A DNA stretch of 64,000 nt from Rubrivivax rivuli (GTDB lineage Bacteria > Pseudomonadota > Gammaproteobacteria > Burkholderiales > Burkholderiaceae_C), in assembly GCF_004016505.1 (NCBI RefSeq), contig NZ_SACR01000004.1, positions 186,001 through 250,000 on the forward strand. Reading direction: 5' to 3'. The position numbers and the translations under genes were made by a program. Positions 42,572 through 52,766 of this stretch are shown in pieces. Under the pieces are notes generated by a model. It was given only the letters and a program-made list of their open reading frames with translations. It was not told the origin of the DNA and ran no database searches. The number at the start of each line of letters is the position of its first letter. Position 1 is the stretch's first letter.

Positions 42572-43398
42572 ACGACGACCGCCGCCCCTTCCAGGCCTAC
42601 ACCGCGCGCCATTTCCAGTGGCAGTGTAGCGACGACGGCCGTGTGGCCACCATCACGCTGAACCGGCCCGAGAAGAAGAACCCGCTCACCTTCGACAGCT
42701 ACGCCGAACTGCGCGACCTCTTCCTCGGCCTGCAGCGCGCCAGCGATGTGCGTGCCGTCGTCATCACCGGCGCCGGCGGCAACTTCTGCAGCGGGGGCGA
42801 TGTCTTCGAGATCATCGAGCCGCTCACACGCATGCCCGCACCCGAGTTGCTGCGCTTCACGCGCATGACGGGCGATCTGGTCAAGGCCATCAAGCGCGCG
42901 CCGCAGCCGGTGATTGCGGCCTTGGACGGCGTTTGTGCCGGCGCCGGCGCGATGGTGGCACTCGCGGCCGACTTGCGCCTGGGCACGCCCGCCGCGCGCA
43001 CGGCTTTCCTCTTCACGCGCGTGGGCCTGGCCGGCGCCGACATGGGCGCCTGCGGCCTGCTGCCACGCGTCATCGGCCAGGGCCGCGCCGCCGAACTGCT
43101 GTTCAGCGGCCGTGCGATGACGGCCGACGAGGGCGCGGCCTGGGGCTTCTTCAACGCCTTGCACGCCCCCGGCGAACTGCTGGCGGAAGCCCAGGCCCAG
43201 GCGCGCGCGCTGGCCGATGGCCCCTGGTTCGCACACACCATGACCAAGACCATGCTGAACCAGGAATGGGCCATGGGGCTGGAAGAGATCATCGAGAGCG
43301 AAGCCCAGGCGCAGGCGATCTGCATGCTCACGCACGACTTCAAGCGCGCCTTCGACGCCTTCGCGGCCAAGCAGGCTCCGAAGTTCGAGGGGAACTGA
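42568..43398 (+). CDS. Enoyl-CoA hydratase/isomerase family protein
   Basis: 276 residues; ATG overlaps the upstream stop by 4 bases. The crotonase fold is shown by [19 protein letters not shown], the oxyanion-hole region [10 protein letters not shown] and the second one [18 protein letters not shown]. It should hydrate or hydrolyse an alicyclic or ring-derived CoA intermediate made by the fused monooxygenase. It is translationally coupled to that gene. Confidence 0.92.
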   Translation: MNDDRRPFQAYTARHFQWQCSDDGRVATITLNRPEKKNPLTFDSYAELRDLFLGLQRASDVRAVVITGAGGNFCSGGDVFEIIEPLTRMPAPELLRFTRMTGDLVKAIKRAPQPVIAALDGVCAGAGAMVALAADLRLGTPAARTAFLFTRVGLAGADMGACGLLPRVIGQGRAAELLFSGRAMTADEGAAWGFFNALHAPGELLAEAQAQARALADGPWFAHTMTKTMLNQEWAMGLEEIIESEAQAQAICMLTHDFKRAFDAFAAKQAPKFEGN

Positions 43399-43399
43399 G

Positions 43400-44599
<1,200 letters not shown>

Positions 44600-44633
44600 A
44601 CTGCCTTTTCGGGCCTTGGCCGGGTCGGCGAAC

Positions 44634-45161
44634 TCAGGCCTCGGGCACGCCCAGCTTCAGCTGGCCAAGCAGATCGAAGAGCTGCGCCTGCTGCGCCGGG
44701 CTCAGCCCACCCAGCAGTTCCACCACCCAGGCCTCGTGCGCCTTGGCCATGGCGCGGAACTGCCGTCGGCCTTCGGGCGTCAGTTGCACCGTCACGGCGC
44801 GGCCGTCGGCGCTGTCGCTGCGCTTGTCCACCAGGCCTTCGGCCACCAGGCGGTCGGTGAGGCCGGTGACGTTGCCCCCCGTCACCATCAGGCGGCGGGA
44901 CAGCTCGCGCATCTTCATGCCGCCCGGCTGACGGTCGAGCTGCGCCATCAAGTCGAAACGGGGCAGGCTGCCGCCGAACTGCTCGCGCAGGCGCGTGCGC
45001 AGCGGGGCTTCGATGCGGTTGGTGCAGGCCAGCAGCCGCAGCCACAGGCGCAGGGCCTGGTGGTCGTCGGCGCTGGCGCGCGTCTCGGAATCGACGGGCC
45101 CGGGATCGGTGGCGCTGCTGGCGCCGTGCAGGCCGTCTGTGGGGGCGGTGACCGGGCTCAC
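44634..45161 (-). CDS. MarR-family transcriptional regulator
   Basis: 175 residues, GTG start. The winged helix spans about 75-140 (GGMKMRELSRRLMVTGGNVTGLTDRLVAEGLVDKRSDSADGRAVTVQLTPEG). It is close to MarR regulators of aromatic catabolism that respond to aryl-CoA thioesters. It is encoded directly downstream of, and convergent with, the acyl-CoA dehydrogenase, so it is the likely reader of the palindrome at 40204-40221. Confidence 0.88.
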   Translation of the reverse strand: MSPVTAPTDGLHGASSATDPGPVDSETRASADDHQALRLWLRLLACTNRIEAPLRTRLREQFGGSLPRFDLMAQLDRQPGGMKMRELSRRLMVTGGNVTGLTDRLVAEGLVDKRSDSADGRAVTVQLTPEGRRQFRAMAKAHEAWVVELLGGLSPAQQAQLFDLLGQLKLGVPEA

Positions 45162-45174
45162 ACCGCCCAGGGCT

Positions 45175-46374
45175 TCACTTGCCGGCGACGAGCCACAGGC
45201 GGGCGATGTCGGCCGCGCCGTCGGTGCCCTTCACGCTGCGCAGGGTCTGCGTGGCGGCGGCCTTGGTCTTGGGCGATTGCAGCTGGGCCAGGCCCAGGCG
45301 CAGCTTGGCGTCTTCGGGGCGCTTGAGGTTGCCCTTCTTGATGCCTTGCTGGATGAGCTCGATGCCGCGGTCGACCTCGCCGATGGAGACGTAGGAACCA
45401 CCCACGCGCACCAGACCGTCGCCTTCCTTGAAGTTCGCGGCTTCGGTGGCCAGGCCGGCCAGCTTGCCCTTGAGCTCGCCTTCTTCCTTCTTGGCCAGGT
45501 CGCGCAGGCGCTGGTGGCGGGCCGCTTCGGCACCGGTGCCCAGCACGCCGGCCTTGTAGCCCTGCTCCACCACGCGGGTGGCCTCGGAAGGCAGGCCCTG
45601 CTGCATGGCCAACTGCGCCAGCTCCATATAGTCCTCGGTCTTCGTCAGCGTGCCCGTTTCCAGGCGCAGGCGCAGCACGTCGATCAGGAAACGGTCGGCA
45701 AAGCCGGCCTTGCGCGGCAGGCGGCTGAGGTAGAGGTTCCAGTAGTCCTTCTTCGGGTAGTTCGCCAGCAGCTTTTCGAGCGTGGCGCCATACCCGGCGG
45801 TGTTGTTGGTGCGGTTCTGCGCGTCGGCCAGGCGCAGCAGGTCGACCTCTTCGGGCCGGCGGCCCGCCTGCTCGGCGGCGGCCACGGCGGCAGCGGCTTC
45901 CTTGGCGATGGCGCCGTAGTCGCCGCTGGCGCGCTGCAGGTAGCTCTGCATCTGCTTGATGCCGGCGCTGTTGTTGCCGGCTGCGATGGCCTTGTTCAGC
46001 CACTCGGTGGCCTTGCCGTTGTTGCGCTGCTGGGCGTACAGACCGGCGAGTTGCTCGGCGTACTGGCCCAGTTGCGCACCGCTGGCGCGGCCGGCCATCG
46101 ACTCCAGCGCCGTGATGGCGGTGGGCATGTCGCCGGCGCGCTGGGCCGCTGCCGCCTTCATGGTGTCGATGGTCTGGCGCTCTTCCGAGGTGATGCCGCC
46201 GGCCCCTTCGGCCTCGCGCACCTTGCCCAGCGCTTCCTTGGCCTTGCCGGCCTTGAGCAACTCACCGGCCTGTTGCAGGGGCTTGCCCACTTCAGGGCGC
46301 AGCCCCTGGGCCGAGGCGGCGGTCAGGCAGCCAGCGGCCACCAGGGCCAGGGTGAGGGCACGCAAGGTCTTCAT
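45175..46374 (-). CDS. Periplasmic TPR-like protein of the TonB cluster
   Basis: 399 residues from the ATG at 46374; the signal peptide ends near AASAQG. The body is alpha-helical with TPR-like repeats (QAGELLKAGKAKEALGKVREAE; GKATEWLNKAIAAGNNSAG; EVDRGIELIQQGIKKGNLKRPEDAKLRLGLAQLQ). It follows the second exbD by about 46 bases in the same direction. Similar proteins accompany ExbB-ExbD-ExbD sets in Burkholderiales. The precise role is unknown. Confidence 0.8.
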   Translation of the reverse strand: MKTLRALTLALVAAGCLTAASAQGLRPEVGKPLQQAGELLKAGKAKEALGKVREAEGAGGITSEERQTIDTMKAAAAQRAGDMPTAITALESMAGRASGAQLGQYAEQLAGLYAQQRNNGKATEWLNKAIAAGNNSAGIKQMQSYLQRASGDYGAIAKEAAAAVAAAEQAGRRPEEVDLLRLADAQNRTNNTAGYGATLEKLLANYPKKDYWNLYLSRLPRKAGFADRFLIDVLRLRLETGTLTKTEDYMELAQLAMQQGLPSEATRVVEQGYKAGVLGTGAEAARHQRLRDLAKKEEGELKGKLAGLATEAANFKEGDGLVRVGGSYVSIGEVDRGIELIQQGIKKGNLKRPEDAKLRLGLAQLQSPKTKAAATQTLRSVKGTDGAADIARLWLVAGK

Positions 46375-46420
46375 GGGCAGGGAGCGGGGCAAAGAGGAAC
46401 CGAAAGGGAGCAGGGCGGGG

Positions 46421-46858
46421 TCAGAGGAACTGTTCGTTGCCGACGATGCCGATCTTGGTCACGCCCAGGCGCTGGGCGGTGGCCATGATCATCGCCACGT
46501 GCTTGTAGGTCACCAGCTTGTTCGGGCGCAGGTGCACCTCGGGTTGGTCGGCCATGGCAGCAATGGCCATCAGGCGCTGTTCGACCGCACCGCGGTCACC
46601 GGCCTGGATGATCTCGCCGTTCCAGCCGATGGTGCCGTCGAAGTCGACGTCGATGCGCACGATTTCGGGGGGCTTGGGCGGCGGCGGTGCGTTGTTCGGC
46701 ACCGGCATGTTCATCTTCACCGCGTGCGTCTGGATCGGGATGGTGATGATGAACATGATCAACAGCACCAGCATCACGTCGATCAGCGGCGTGGTGTTGA
46801 TGTCGACCATGACGTCGCCATCTTCATCGCCGCTGGCGTTTCCGACATTCATTCCCAT
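46421..46858 (-). CDS. exbD: ExbD/TolR-family protein, second copy
   Basis: 145 residues; the ATG at 46858 has AGGAAGAG upstream. One transmembrane helix (VDINTTPLIDVMLVLLIMFIITIP) contains the conserved Asp of the ion channel, followed by a periplasmic TolR/ExbD domain. It starts 14 bases after the first exbD and shares the MGMNVG start and the TTPL.DVMLVLLI motif, so the two are paralogues. Confidence 0.94.
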   Translation of the reverse strand: MGMNVGNASGDEDGDVMVDINTTPLIDVMLVLLIMFIITIPIQTHAVKMNMPVPNNAPPPPKPPEIVRIDVDFDGTIGWNGEIIQAGDRGAVEQRLMAIAAMADQPEVHLRPNKLVTYKHVAMIMATAQRLGVTKIGIVGNEQFL

Positions 46859-46872
46859 GGTTGGTCTCTTCC

Positions 46873-47319
46873 TTACTGCAGGCGCGTGGCACCACCAGCC
46901 GGCGGCTCGGTGATGAAACCCACCTTGAAGATGCCGGCACGCTGGCAAGCCACGACAACGCGGCCCACGGATTCGTAACGAACTTCCTGGTCGCCGCGGA
47001 TGTGTACCTCAGGCTGAGGCTCTTTCACGGCTTCGATCTTGAGGCGGTTCACCAGCGCCTCGTTGTCGGGCATGCGCTCCAGGCCCCAGTAGACCTCGCC
47101 GTCGCGGTTGACCGCGATGACGATGTTCTCGGGCTTGGTCTGCGTGGGCAGGTTGCGCTCGTTCGGCAGCTTCAGCTCGATGGACTGTGTGACCACCGGG
47201 ATGGTGATCAGAAAGATGATCAGCAGCACCAGCATCACGTCCACGAGCGGCGTGGTGTTGATGGTGGTGTTGAGTTGCTCTTCGCCGCCGTCGTCAGCGG
47301 CGCCTACGTTCATTCCCAT
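46873..47319 (-). CDS. exbD: ExbD/TolR-family protein, first copy
   Basis: 148 residues, start MGMNVGAADDGG. The transmembrane helix with the channel Asp is NTTPLVDVMLVLLIIFLITIPVV. The periplasmic domain has KPENIVIAVNRDGEVYWG and PEVHIRGDQEVRYESVGRVV. With ExbB it forms the proton-driven motor for TonB. Two ExbD copies may form a hetero-oligomer. Confidence 0.95.
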   Translation of the reverse strand: MGMNVGAADDGGEEQLNTTINTTPLVDVMLVLLIIFLITIPVVTQSIELKLPNERNLPTQTKPENIVIAVNRDGEVYWGLERMPDNEALVNRLKIEAVKEPQPEVHIRGDQEVRYESVGRVVVACQRAGIFKVGFITEPPAGGATRLQ

Positions 47320-47383
47320 GCGGGCACTCCGTTCGGGTCCTGAGAGAGGCTGGGTCGGCGCCGGAGTTCCCGTGCCGAACCCA

Positions 47384-47427
47384 CCCCTCGTCGGGGGCGG
47401 CGCCGCGAACAGCGCGGCGCCGAGGGG
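47384..47427 (-). other. Stable hairpin between exbB and exbD
   Basis: GGCGCCGCG-AACAG-CGCGGCGCC (47399-47421) forms a perfect 9-bp stem, and outer CCCCTCG (47384-47390) can pair with CGAGGGG (47421-47427). It lies in the 115-base gap between the genes. It may stabilise or partly terminate the mRNA and so set the ExbB:ExbD ratio. There is no T-run. Confidence 0.45.
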
Positions 47428-47434
47428 CCAACAA

Positions 47435-48295
47435 TCAGCGCTTGCCGGACAACAGAACGTTGTGCAGGTCGGCGGCGAAGCTGCGGGTCTGGTCCATCAC
47501 CGTCTTGTTGCGGCGGATCAGCCAGTTGTAGCCCATCACGGCCGGCACGGCGACGAACAGGCCGATGGCCGTCATGATCAGGGCTTCACCCACGGGGCCG
47601 GCCACCTTGTCGATGGAGGCCTGGCCGCTGATGCCGATCTTCACCAGGGCGTTGTAGATGCCCCAGACGGTACCGAACAGACCCACGAACGGGGCGGTGG
47701 AACCCACGGTGGCCAGCACAGCCAGGCCGTCGGTCAGGCGGCTCTGCACGCTGCCCACGGCGCGGTCGATCGACATGCCGATCCAGGTGTGCTTGTCGAT
47801 GGCCTCGACCATCGTGCCTTCGTGGTGGTCGCTGGCCTTGATGCCTTGCGTGGCGATGTAGTGGAAGGCGCTGCCTTCGGTCAGCGTGCCCACACCGGCC
47901 TTCACCGAGTTGGCCTTCCAGAAGGCGTCGGCCGACTCGCGGGCGCTCTTCAGCATCACGCGCTGCTCGAACAGCTTCGTGAAGATCACATACCAGCTGC
48001 CCATCGACATGATGGCCATGATGACCAGCGTGCTGTGGGCGACGAAGTCACCTTGCGTCCACAGCGCCTTCAGGCCGTAGGGGTTCTCGACGGCTTCGGT
48101 CGAAACGGCAGGAGCAGCAGCAGCCGGGGCTTCGGTCGCGGCAGGAGCGGCCGGGGCCGATGCGGCGGCAGGCTCGGAGGCGGCCTGGGCGAAGGCGCTC
48201 AGCGGCAGGCTGAAAGCCATGACGAAGCCGGCCAGCAGCGCGGCCAGGGGTTTGGCCGCCCACGAGCGGGTGTTGGTGAGGGTTTGCATGGTCAT
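47435..48295 (-). CDS. exbB: ExbB/TolQ-family proton channel protein
   Basis: 286 residues; GGAG lies 5 bases before the ATG at 48295. An N-terminal signal-like segment and Ala/Pro-rich linker (residues 20-70), typical of long ExbB forms, precede the MotA/TolQ/ExbB domain with three transmembrane helices, including GSTAPFVGLFGTVWGIYNAL and ALIMTAIGLFVAVPAVMGYNWL. It is the main motor subunit, working with ExbD and TonB. Confidence 0.95.
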   Translation of the reverse strand: MTMQTLTNTRSWAAKPLAALLAGFVMAFSLPLSAFAQAASEPAAASAPAAPAATEAPAAAAPAVSTEAVENPYGLKALWTQGDFVAHSTLVIMAIMSMGSWYVIFTKLFEQRVMLKSARESADAFWKANSVKAGVGTLTEGSAFHYIATQGIKASDHHEGTMVEAIDKHTWIGMSIDRAVGSVQSRLTDGLAVLATVGSTAPFVGLFGTVWGIYNALVKIGISGQASIDKVAGPVGEALIMTAIGLFVAVPAVMGYNWLIRRNKTVMDQTRSFAADLHNVLLSGKR

Positions 48296-48375
48296 GTGGA
48301 CTCCAGAGGAACGGACTCGCGCGGCGCTCCTGCCGCACTCGCGGGAAAAAACGTGAAAAAGCGGGATGGGGAAGC

Positions 48376-49065
48376 TCAGTCGAGCTTCCAGACGTACTCG
48401 ACGTCGACGGTGGCGCCCACGGGCTTGCCGTTTTCGTCGGAGCCGGCCTGGAACGCGCACTGGCTCAGCTTGCTGATGGCCAACCGGTCGAGCAGCTTGT
48501 GCTCGCGCGACGCACCCGCAGAACGGATCACCTCGGCCTTGGCCAGCTTGCCGTCGGCACCCACGGTGAAGCGGATGGCGGTGGTGCCGGTGGCTTCCGC
48601 ACGCTGGGCGGCAGGCGGGTAATCCTCACCCTTCGGCGCGCAGGCGCCGATGTTCGTCACGGCCGCCCTCGGCGGGCTGCGCGGCGCAGGCGGTGCGGGC
48701 GGCGCGGGCGGCGCCGGCGGCTGGATGAAGGTGGTCGGCGGGGCCGGCGGCGGCGCCACGGTGGTGGTGGTGATCGTGGGCTGCGGCATCGGCGGCGGGT
48801 TCACGCGCACCTCTGGCGGCGGGATGAACGACGGCGGGGGCGGTGCCGATTGCGGCGGCGGGGGCGGCAGGTTCTCGGGCGGCGGCGGCTCGGGCGGCTT
48901 CACCTCTTCGATGATCTTGGTCTCGATGGGCGCCTTGATCACCTCGACCAGGCGTTGCGCCAGGCCGTTGACCAGCGCCCACGCGAGAACGGCATGCAGC
49001 GCCAGCACGACACCGATGCCGACCACGTGCTTGCCTGGGTTGCGTTGTTGTTCGGCGAAATCCAA
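48376..49065 (-). CDS. tonB: TonB energy-transducing protein
   Basis: 229 residues if translation starts at the TTG at 49065, which has a perfect GGAGG six bases upstream; a GTG at 49104 would add 13 residues without a ribosome site. One N-terminal transmembrane helix (VVGIGVVLALHAVLAWALVNG) is followed by a Pro-rich spacer (PPEPPPPENLPPPPP and more, with Val/Thr breaks), then a C-terminal TonB domain (YPPAAQRAEATGTTAIRFTVGADGKLAKAEVIRSAG...VEYVWKLD). It spans the periplasm to energise outer-membrane receptors. None of those is in the window. Confidence 0.93.
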   Translation of the reverse strand: MDFAEQQRNPGKHVVGIGVVLALHAVLAWALVNGLAQRLVEVIKAPIETKIIEEVKPPEPPPPENLPPPPPQSAPPPPSFIPPPEVRVNPPPMPQPTITTTTVAPPPAPPTTFIQPPAPPAPPAPPAPRSPPRAAVTNIGACAPKGEDYPPAAQRAEATGTTAIRFTVGADGKLAKAEVIRSAGASREHKLLDRLAISKLSQCAFQAGSDENGKPVGATVDVEYVWKLD

Positions 49066-49349
49066 CTCTATCCTCCAGCCAGCCCGCGCACCCCGATGAG
49101 GCACGCGCGCCCTGTGTAATCAAACTACAGCCTGTAGCGCCCATGTGGGCCGCCCCAACCCGATGCGGCCAAGGCGCGGGACTATATCGCGAAGCGACTG
49201 CGCGCCCACCCGGGGCCTCACCCTAGACGGGGGATAAGGATTCCGGTAGGTCTCACCTAGGTCAGACCCGGCCTTGGGCACATCTTCTTGCAAGAACAAG
49301 GCCACCCTGTTTCCAAGTTACGGCGGGTTACGGCGGCCGGGGGCCAGCC
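49066..49349 (-). promoter_or_regulatory. Promoter region of the tonB-exb cluster
   Basis: 284 bases between tonB and miaA. On the minus strand GATATAGT (TATAGT at 49181-49186) is a good -10; the -35 is not clear. TTCTTGCAAGAA (49285-49296) is a perfect 12-bp palindrome and TAGGT-CTC-ACCTA (49247-49259) a second small one. No canonical Fur box could be recognised. The rest shows no gene. Confidence 0.4.
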
Positions 49350-50312
49350 TCAAGCGCCGGCCAGCCGGCGCAGGGCCTGCAGGGCCCGGCTTTGGGCGTC
49401 GGGTGCGTCGCAGGCGATGCGCGCCTGCACCAGCGTGGAGCGCAGCCAGGTCAGCTGCCGCTTGGCGAGCTGCCGCGTCGCGGCGATGCCGGTCTCGCGC
49501 AGGTGGGCCAGGCCGGTGCCGTCGGGAGCTGCGGGTGCGGCGGCGTCCAGCACCTCCCAGGCCTGCCGGTAGCCCACGCAGCGCATGGACGGCAGCTCGG
49601 GGCGCAGGTCGCCGCGCGCGCGCAGGCGCTGCACTTCCGCGACGAAGCCGCCCTGCAGCATCGCGTCGAAGCGATCGGCAATGCGTTGATGCAGCCACGC
49701 CCGCGAAGCAGGTTCGAGCGAGACCATCGGCCAGGCTGACGCGCGCTCGGCCGCATCGCCCGCAGGCCCGCGCTGCCAGGCCGAAAGCGGCCGGCCGCTG
49801 ACTCGGAAGACCTCCAGCGCCCGCTGCACGCGCTGCGCATCGTTGGGCGGCAGGCGCGCAGCGGTGGCGGGGTCGACCTGGGCCAGTTCGGCGTGCAGGG
49901 CCGGCCAGCCGCGCTCGGCGGCCTCGGCGTCCAGCCGGGCGCGCATGGCGGCATCGGCCGGCGGCATCTCGTCCAGGCCGTCGCGAAGGGCCTTGAAGTA
50001 CAGCATGGTGCCGCCCACCAACAGCGGCAGGCGGCCGCGGGCGCGGATCTCGCCGACCAGCCGCAGCGCATCGGCCACGAAGCGGGCCGCGCTGTACGAC
50101 TGCAGCGGGTCGAGGATGTCGATGAGGTGGTGCGGCACGGCCGCCAGCTCTTGAGGCGTGGGCTTGGCCGTGCCGATGTCCATGCCGCGGAAGACCAGCG
50201 CCGAGTCGACGCTGACGATCTCCAGCGGCAGTTGTTCGGCCAGCGCCAGCGCCAGCGCCGATTTCCCCGAGGCCGTGGGCCCGGCCAGGCATAACGCGCG
50301 AAGTGCAGCCAC
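49350..50312 (-). CDS. miaA: tRNA dimethylallyltransferase MiaA
   Basis: 320 residues, GTG start at 50312. The P-loop GPTASGKS is at about residues 11-18, followed by the tRNA/DMAPP-site motif [32 protein letters not shown] and the C-terminal [12 protein letters not shown]. It transfers a dimethylallyl group to A37 of tRNAs reading UNN codons. It follows the MFS transporter gene by 6 bases, so the pair may be co-transcribed. Confidence 0.97.
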   Translation of the reverse strand: MAALRALCLAGPTASGKSALALALAEQLPLEIVSVDSALVFRGMDIGTAKPTPQELAAVPHHLIDILDPLQSYSAARFVADALRLVGEIRARGRLPLLVGGTMLYFKALRDGLDEMPPADAAMRARLDAEAAERGWPALHAELAQVDPATAARLPPNDAQRVQRALEVFRVSGRPLSAWQRGPAGDAAERASAWPMVSLEPASRAWLHQRIADRFDAMLQGGFVAEVQRLRARGDLRPELPSMRCVGYRQAWEVLDAAAPAAPDGTGLAHLRETGIAATRQLAKRQLTWLRSTLVQARIACDAPDAQSRALQALRRLAGA

Positions 50313-50318
50313 GCGGGT

Positions 50319-51548
50319 TCAGCCTTCGGTGCGCTGGACCCAGGTCCAGGCCAATGTCACGGTCATCAGCGACCAGAAGGCCAGACCCCAGGCCAGCGGG
50401 CGCACGCTGCCATCCAGCGCGCCGCCCAGCCAGCGGCCGACGGCGAAGGCCACCAGCGCCAGCAGCAGCCCGGCCAGGGCCGAAGCCGCGCCCGCGGCCT
50501 GCGGAAACGGCGCCACGACCCCCGCCTGCCCGCAAGGCTGGTGCATGCCGTGGCCGAAGCAATACACGCACTGCGACAGCAGCACCGCGCCCACCGCCCA
50601 TGGCGCGGGCAGGCCCGCCCAGGTCGTGGTGGCGATCAGCAGCCCGCCGGCCAGCGTGAACACGCCGCCCCGCCGCACCGCGCCTGCCAGGCCGTGCCGG
50701 GGTATCCAGCGCCGGCACAGCAGCGTGCCCCCCAGGTAACTGAGCGAGCCCAGCGCCATGGCCGCACCGTAGGCCGCAGGCGAGAGGCCGTAGACATCCA
50801 TGTAGACGAAGCTGGAGGCCGCCAGCAGCGTGAAGAGGCCGCCGTAGGTGCAGGCCACCAGCAGCGCCCAGGCGCGGAAGACGGGGTTCGCGGCGATCCC
50901 GCCCCAGCGCCTGAGCAGGGGCAGCAGCCGGGTGGCGCCGGGGTCGGGGCGGGCCAGGGTCTCGGGCAGCCGGGCGGCGATGAAGATCAGCGTCAGCGCG
51001 GCGACCGCGGTCACCAGCGTGAGCGGCCCGCGCCAGCCGAAGGCCAGCGCCGTGACACCGCCCAGCAGCGGTCCCAACAGCGCGATGACGCCCAGACCGG
51101 AAAGTGCCAGCGCCATCACCTGCGCGCCCTGCACCGGCTCGTAGAGATCGCGCACGATGGCGCGGGCGCACACCACGGCGGCGGCCAGGGCCGCACCCTG
51201 CAGCACGCGCCAGAGCACCAGCAGTTCGATGCTGCCTGCCAGCGCGCAGCCCGCGCTGGCCACGGTGTAGAGCGACAGCCCCAGCAGCAGCACCGGGCGG
51301 CGGCCGACGCGGTCGGAGACGGGCCCCCAGACCATCTGCGCCAGGCCGAAGGCGAGGATCAGCGCCGACATCGTCAGTTGCGCCTGGCTCATGGGCGCGC
51401 CCAGGGCCGCCGTCAGCATGGGCAGGGCGGGCAGGTAGACGTCGGTGGTGACGGGCTGCAGGCCGAGCAGCAGCGACAGGGCCACGGCCGCCAGCAGCGG
51501 TGTCACGCGGGGCGATGCCACAAGGGCGGTGGCAGGAGGCGCAGGCAT
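50319..51548 (-). CDS. MFS drug-resistance transporter, Bcr/CflA type
   Basis: 409 residues with 12 predicted membrane helices. The signatures are VTTDVYLPALPMLTAALGA in the first loop, MVWGPVSDRVGRRPVLLLGL (the A motif) and CARAIVRDLYEP, all typical of the Bcr/CflA family. It probably exports a drug or small metabolite by proton antiport; the substrate is unknown. It is divergent from the TPR gene that follows. Confidence 0.93.
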   Translation of the reverse strand: MPAPPATALVASPRVTPLLAAVALSLLLGLQPVTTDVYLPALPMLTAALGAPMSQAQLTMSALILAFGLAQMVWGPVSDRVGRRPVLLLGLSLYTVASAGCALAGSIELLVLWRVLQGAALAAAVVCARAIVRDLYEPVQGAQVMALALSGLGVIALLGPLLGGVTALAFGWRGPLTLVTAVAALTLIFIAARLPETLARPDPGATRLLPLLRRWGGIAANPVFRAWALLVACTYGGLFTLLAASSFVYMDVYGLSPAAYGAAMALGSLSYLGGTLLCRRWIPRHGLAGAVRRGGVFTLAGGLLIATTTWAGLPAPWAVGAVLLSQCVYCFGHGMHQPCGQAGVVAPFPQAAGAASALAGLLLALVAFAVGRWLGGALDGSVRPLAWGLAFWSLMTVTLAWTWVQRTEG

Positions 51549-51697
51549 GTGCAGCGAGGTTATCAGGGGCGGCCGGCCTTCGTGCCACAGGCGCTGCCAC
51601 TCGCGGCGGCAGGGCTGCAGTTGGTCGCAAGCACCGGGCGGCGCGCCTTGTGCGCCTGCATCATCTGCACCATTTCATCGAAGAAGCACGGCAAAGC
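51549..51697. other. Divergent promoter region
   Basis: 149 bases between the divergent MFS and TPR genes. It must contain both promoters, but no convincing -35/-10 pair or operator could be picked out. Confidence 0.35.
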
Positions 51698-52747
51698 ATG
51701 AACAGGCAGCAAATGACCGCCTCGAGGCGAACACCCGGCCTCGCGGCGATGGCGGCGGGTCTGGCTTGGGCGGCATGGGCGCCGCTGGCGGCTGCGCAGG
51801 CGCCAGGCACGCCAGCCGGCCAGATGTTCAAGGACGCCGCCTGGCAGCAGCTTTACCAGGACGACCGTGCAGCCGACCTGCTGCGCGCTGCGCAGCAGCG
51901 TTTGCAGACCCAGCCCGAAGATCCTCAGGCGGTGCTGGCGCTGGGCCTGCTGGCCTTGCAGGGCGCGGACAGCGCCGCGCGGCTGGCCGCGCTGCAGAAG
52001 GCCGAAGCCTGCATCGAAAAGCAGCCCACGGCGGCGCCTTGCCACTACGTGCTGGGCACCGTGCTCGGCGTGCAGGCCATGAGCGAGGGCATGATGAAGG
52101 CGGCGCGCAGCGCCGGTACAGTGCGCGCCGCCTTGGGCAAGGCGCATGAGCTCGAGCCCGCCTGGTACCCGGCCCGCAGTGCGCTGGCCGAGTTCTACTT
52201 GCTGGCGCCTGGCTTCATGGGCGGCAGCACCAGCAAGGCCCAGGAGCTGGCCCGCAGTGCACCCAGCCCCGAGCAGGCCCGTCTGCTGGAGGCGCGCATC
52301 CAGATGAACGATCGCAAGTTCGAGGCGGCCTTGAAGACGCTGGTGGACCTGCCGGCCACGCTGCCGCCCAGCCTGCAGGAAGACGCCCGCCAATGGGCGC
52401 TGCAGGCGTCGCTGGGGCTGATCAACGCGGGCAATGCAGCCACTGCACAGCCCACGCTGGAGCGCCTGGCGCGCGAGCAGCCCGGCGAGGCCGGGCCGAC
52501 CTATGCGCTGGGCCGTGCGATGGCCGAACAAGGCGGGCACGAGAAGGCCTTGAAGCTCTACGAGCAATCGGCCCGGCTCAAGGGCGCCGAGCGTCTGCCG
52601 CTGGCCTGGCGCATGGGCATTTCGCAGCAGGCGCTGGGCCGCAACGACGAGGCCAAGGCCTCTTTCCAGCGTTTCGTGGCCGCCGGCAAGGGGCAGAAGA
52701 ACGCGCTGGAAGACGCGAAGAAGCGCCTGGCCCAGCTGGGCGCCTGA
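51698..52747 (+). CDS. Periplasmic TPR protein
   Basis: 349 residues. A signal peptide (LAAMAAGLAWAAWAPLAAAQA) is followed by tetratricopeptide repeats: QPEDPQAVLALGLLALQG, AALQKAEACIEKQPTAAPCHYVLGTVLGV, LIQMNDRKFEAALKTLVDL-like and EKALKLYEQSARLKG. The motif AHELEPAWYPARSALAEFYLLAPGFMGGSTSKA recurs in TPR proteins of proteobacterial envelopes. The role is probably protein-protein interaction in the periplasm. It converges on the pseudouridine synthase gene. Confidence 0.85.
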   Translation: MNRQQMTASRRTPGLAAMAAGLAWAAWAPLAAAQAPGTPAGQMFKDAAWQQLYQDDRAADLLRAAQQRLQTQPEDPQAVLALGLLALQGADSAARLAALQKAEACIEKQPTAAPCHYVLGTVLGVQAMSEGMMKAARSAGTVRAALGKAHELEPAWYPARSALAEFYLLAPGFMGGSTSKAQELARSAPSPEQARLLEARIQMNDRKFEAALKTLVDLPATLPPSLQEDARQWALQASLGLINAGNAATAQPTLERLAREQPGEAGPTYALGRAMAEQGGHEKALKLYEQSARLKGAERLPLAWRMGISQQALGRNDEAKASFQRFVAAGKGQKNALEDAKKRLAQLGA

Positions 52748-52766
52748 GCCCGCTGCCGCCTGCGCT

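Noticed and set aside
49247..49296. Fur box upstream of tonB
   Set aside because: The small palindromes there do not match the Fur consensus.
49120..49305. A 61-residue minus-strand ORF upstream of tonB
   Set aside because: No ribosome site, and it overlaps the likely tonB promoter.
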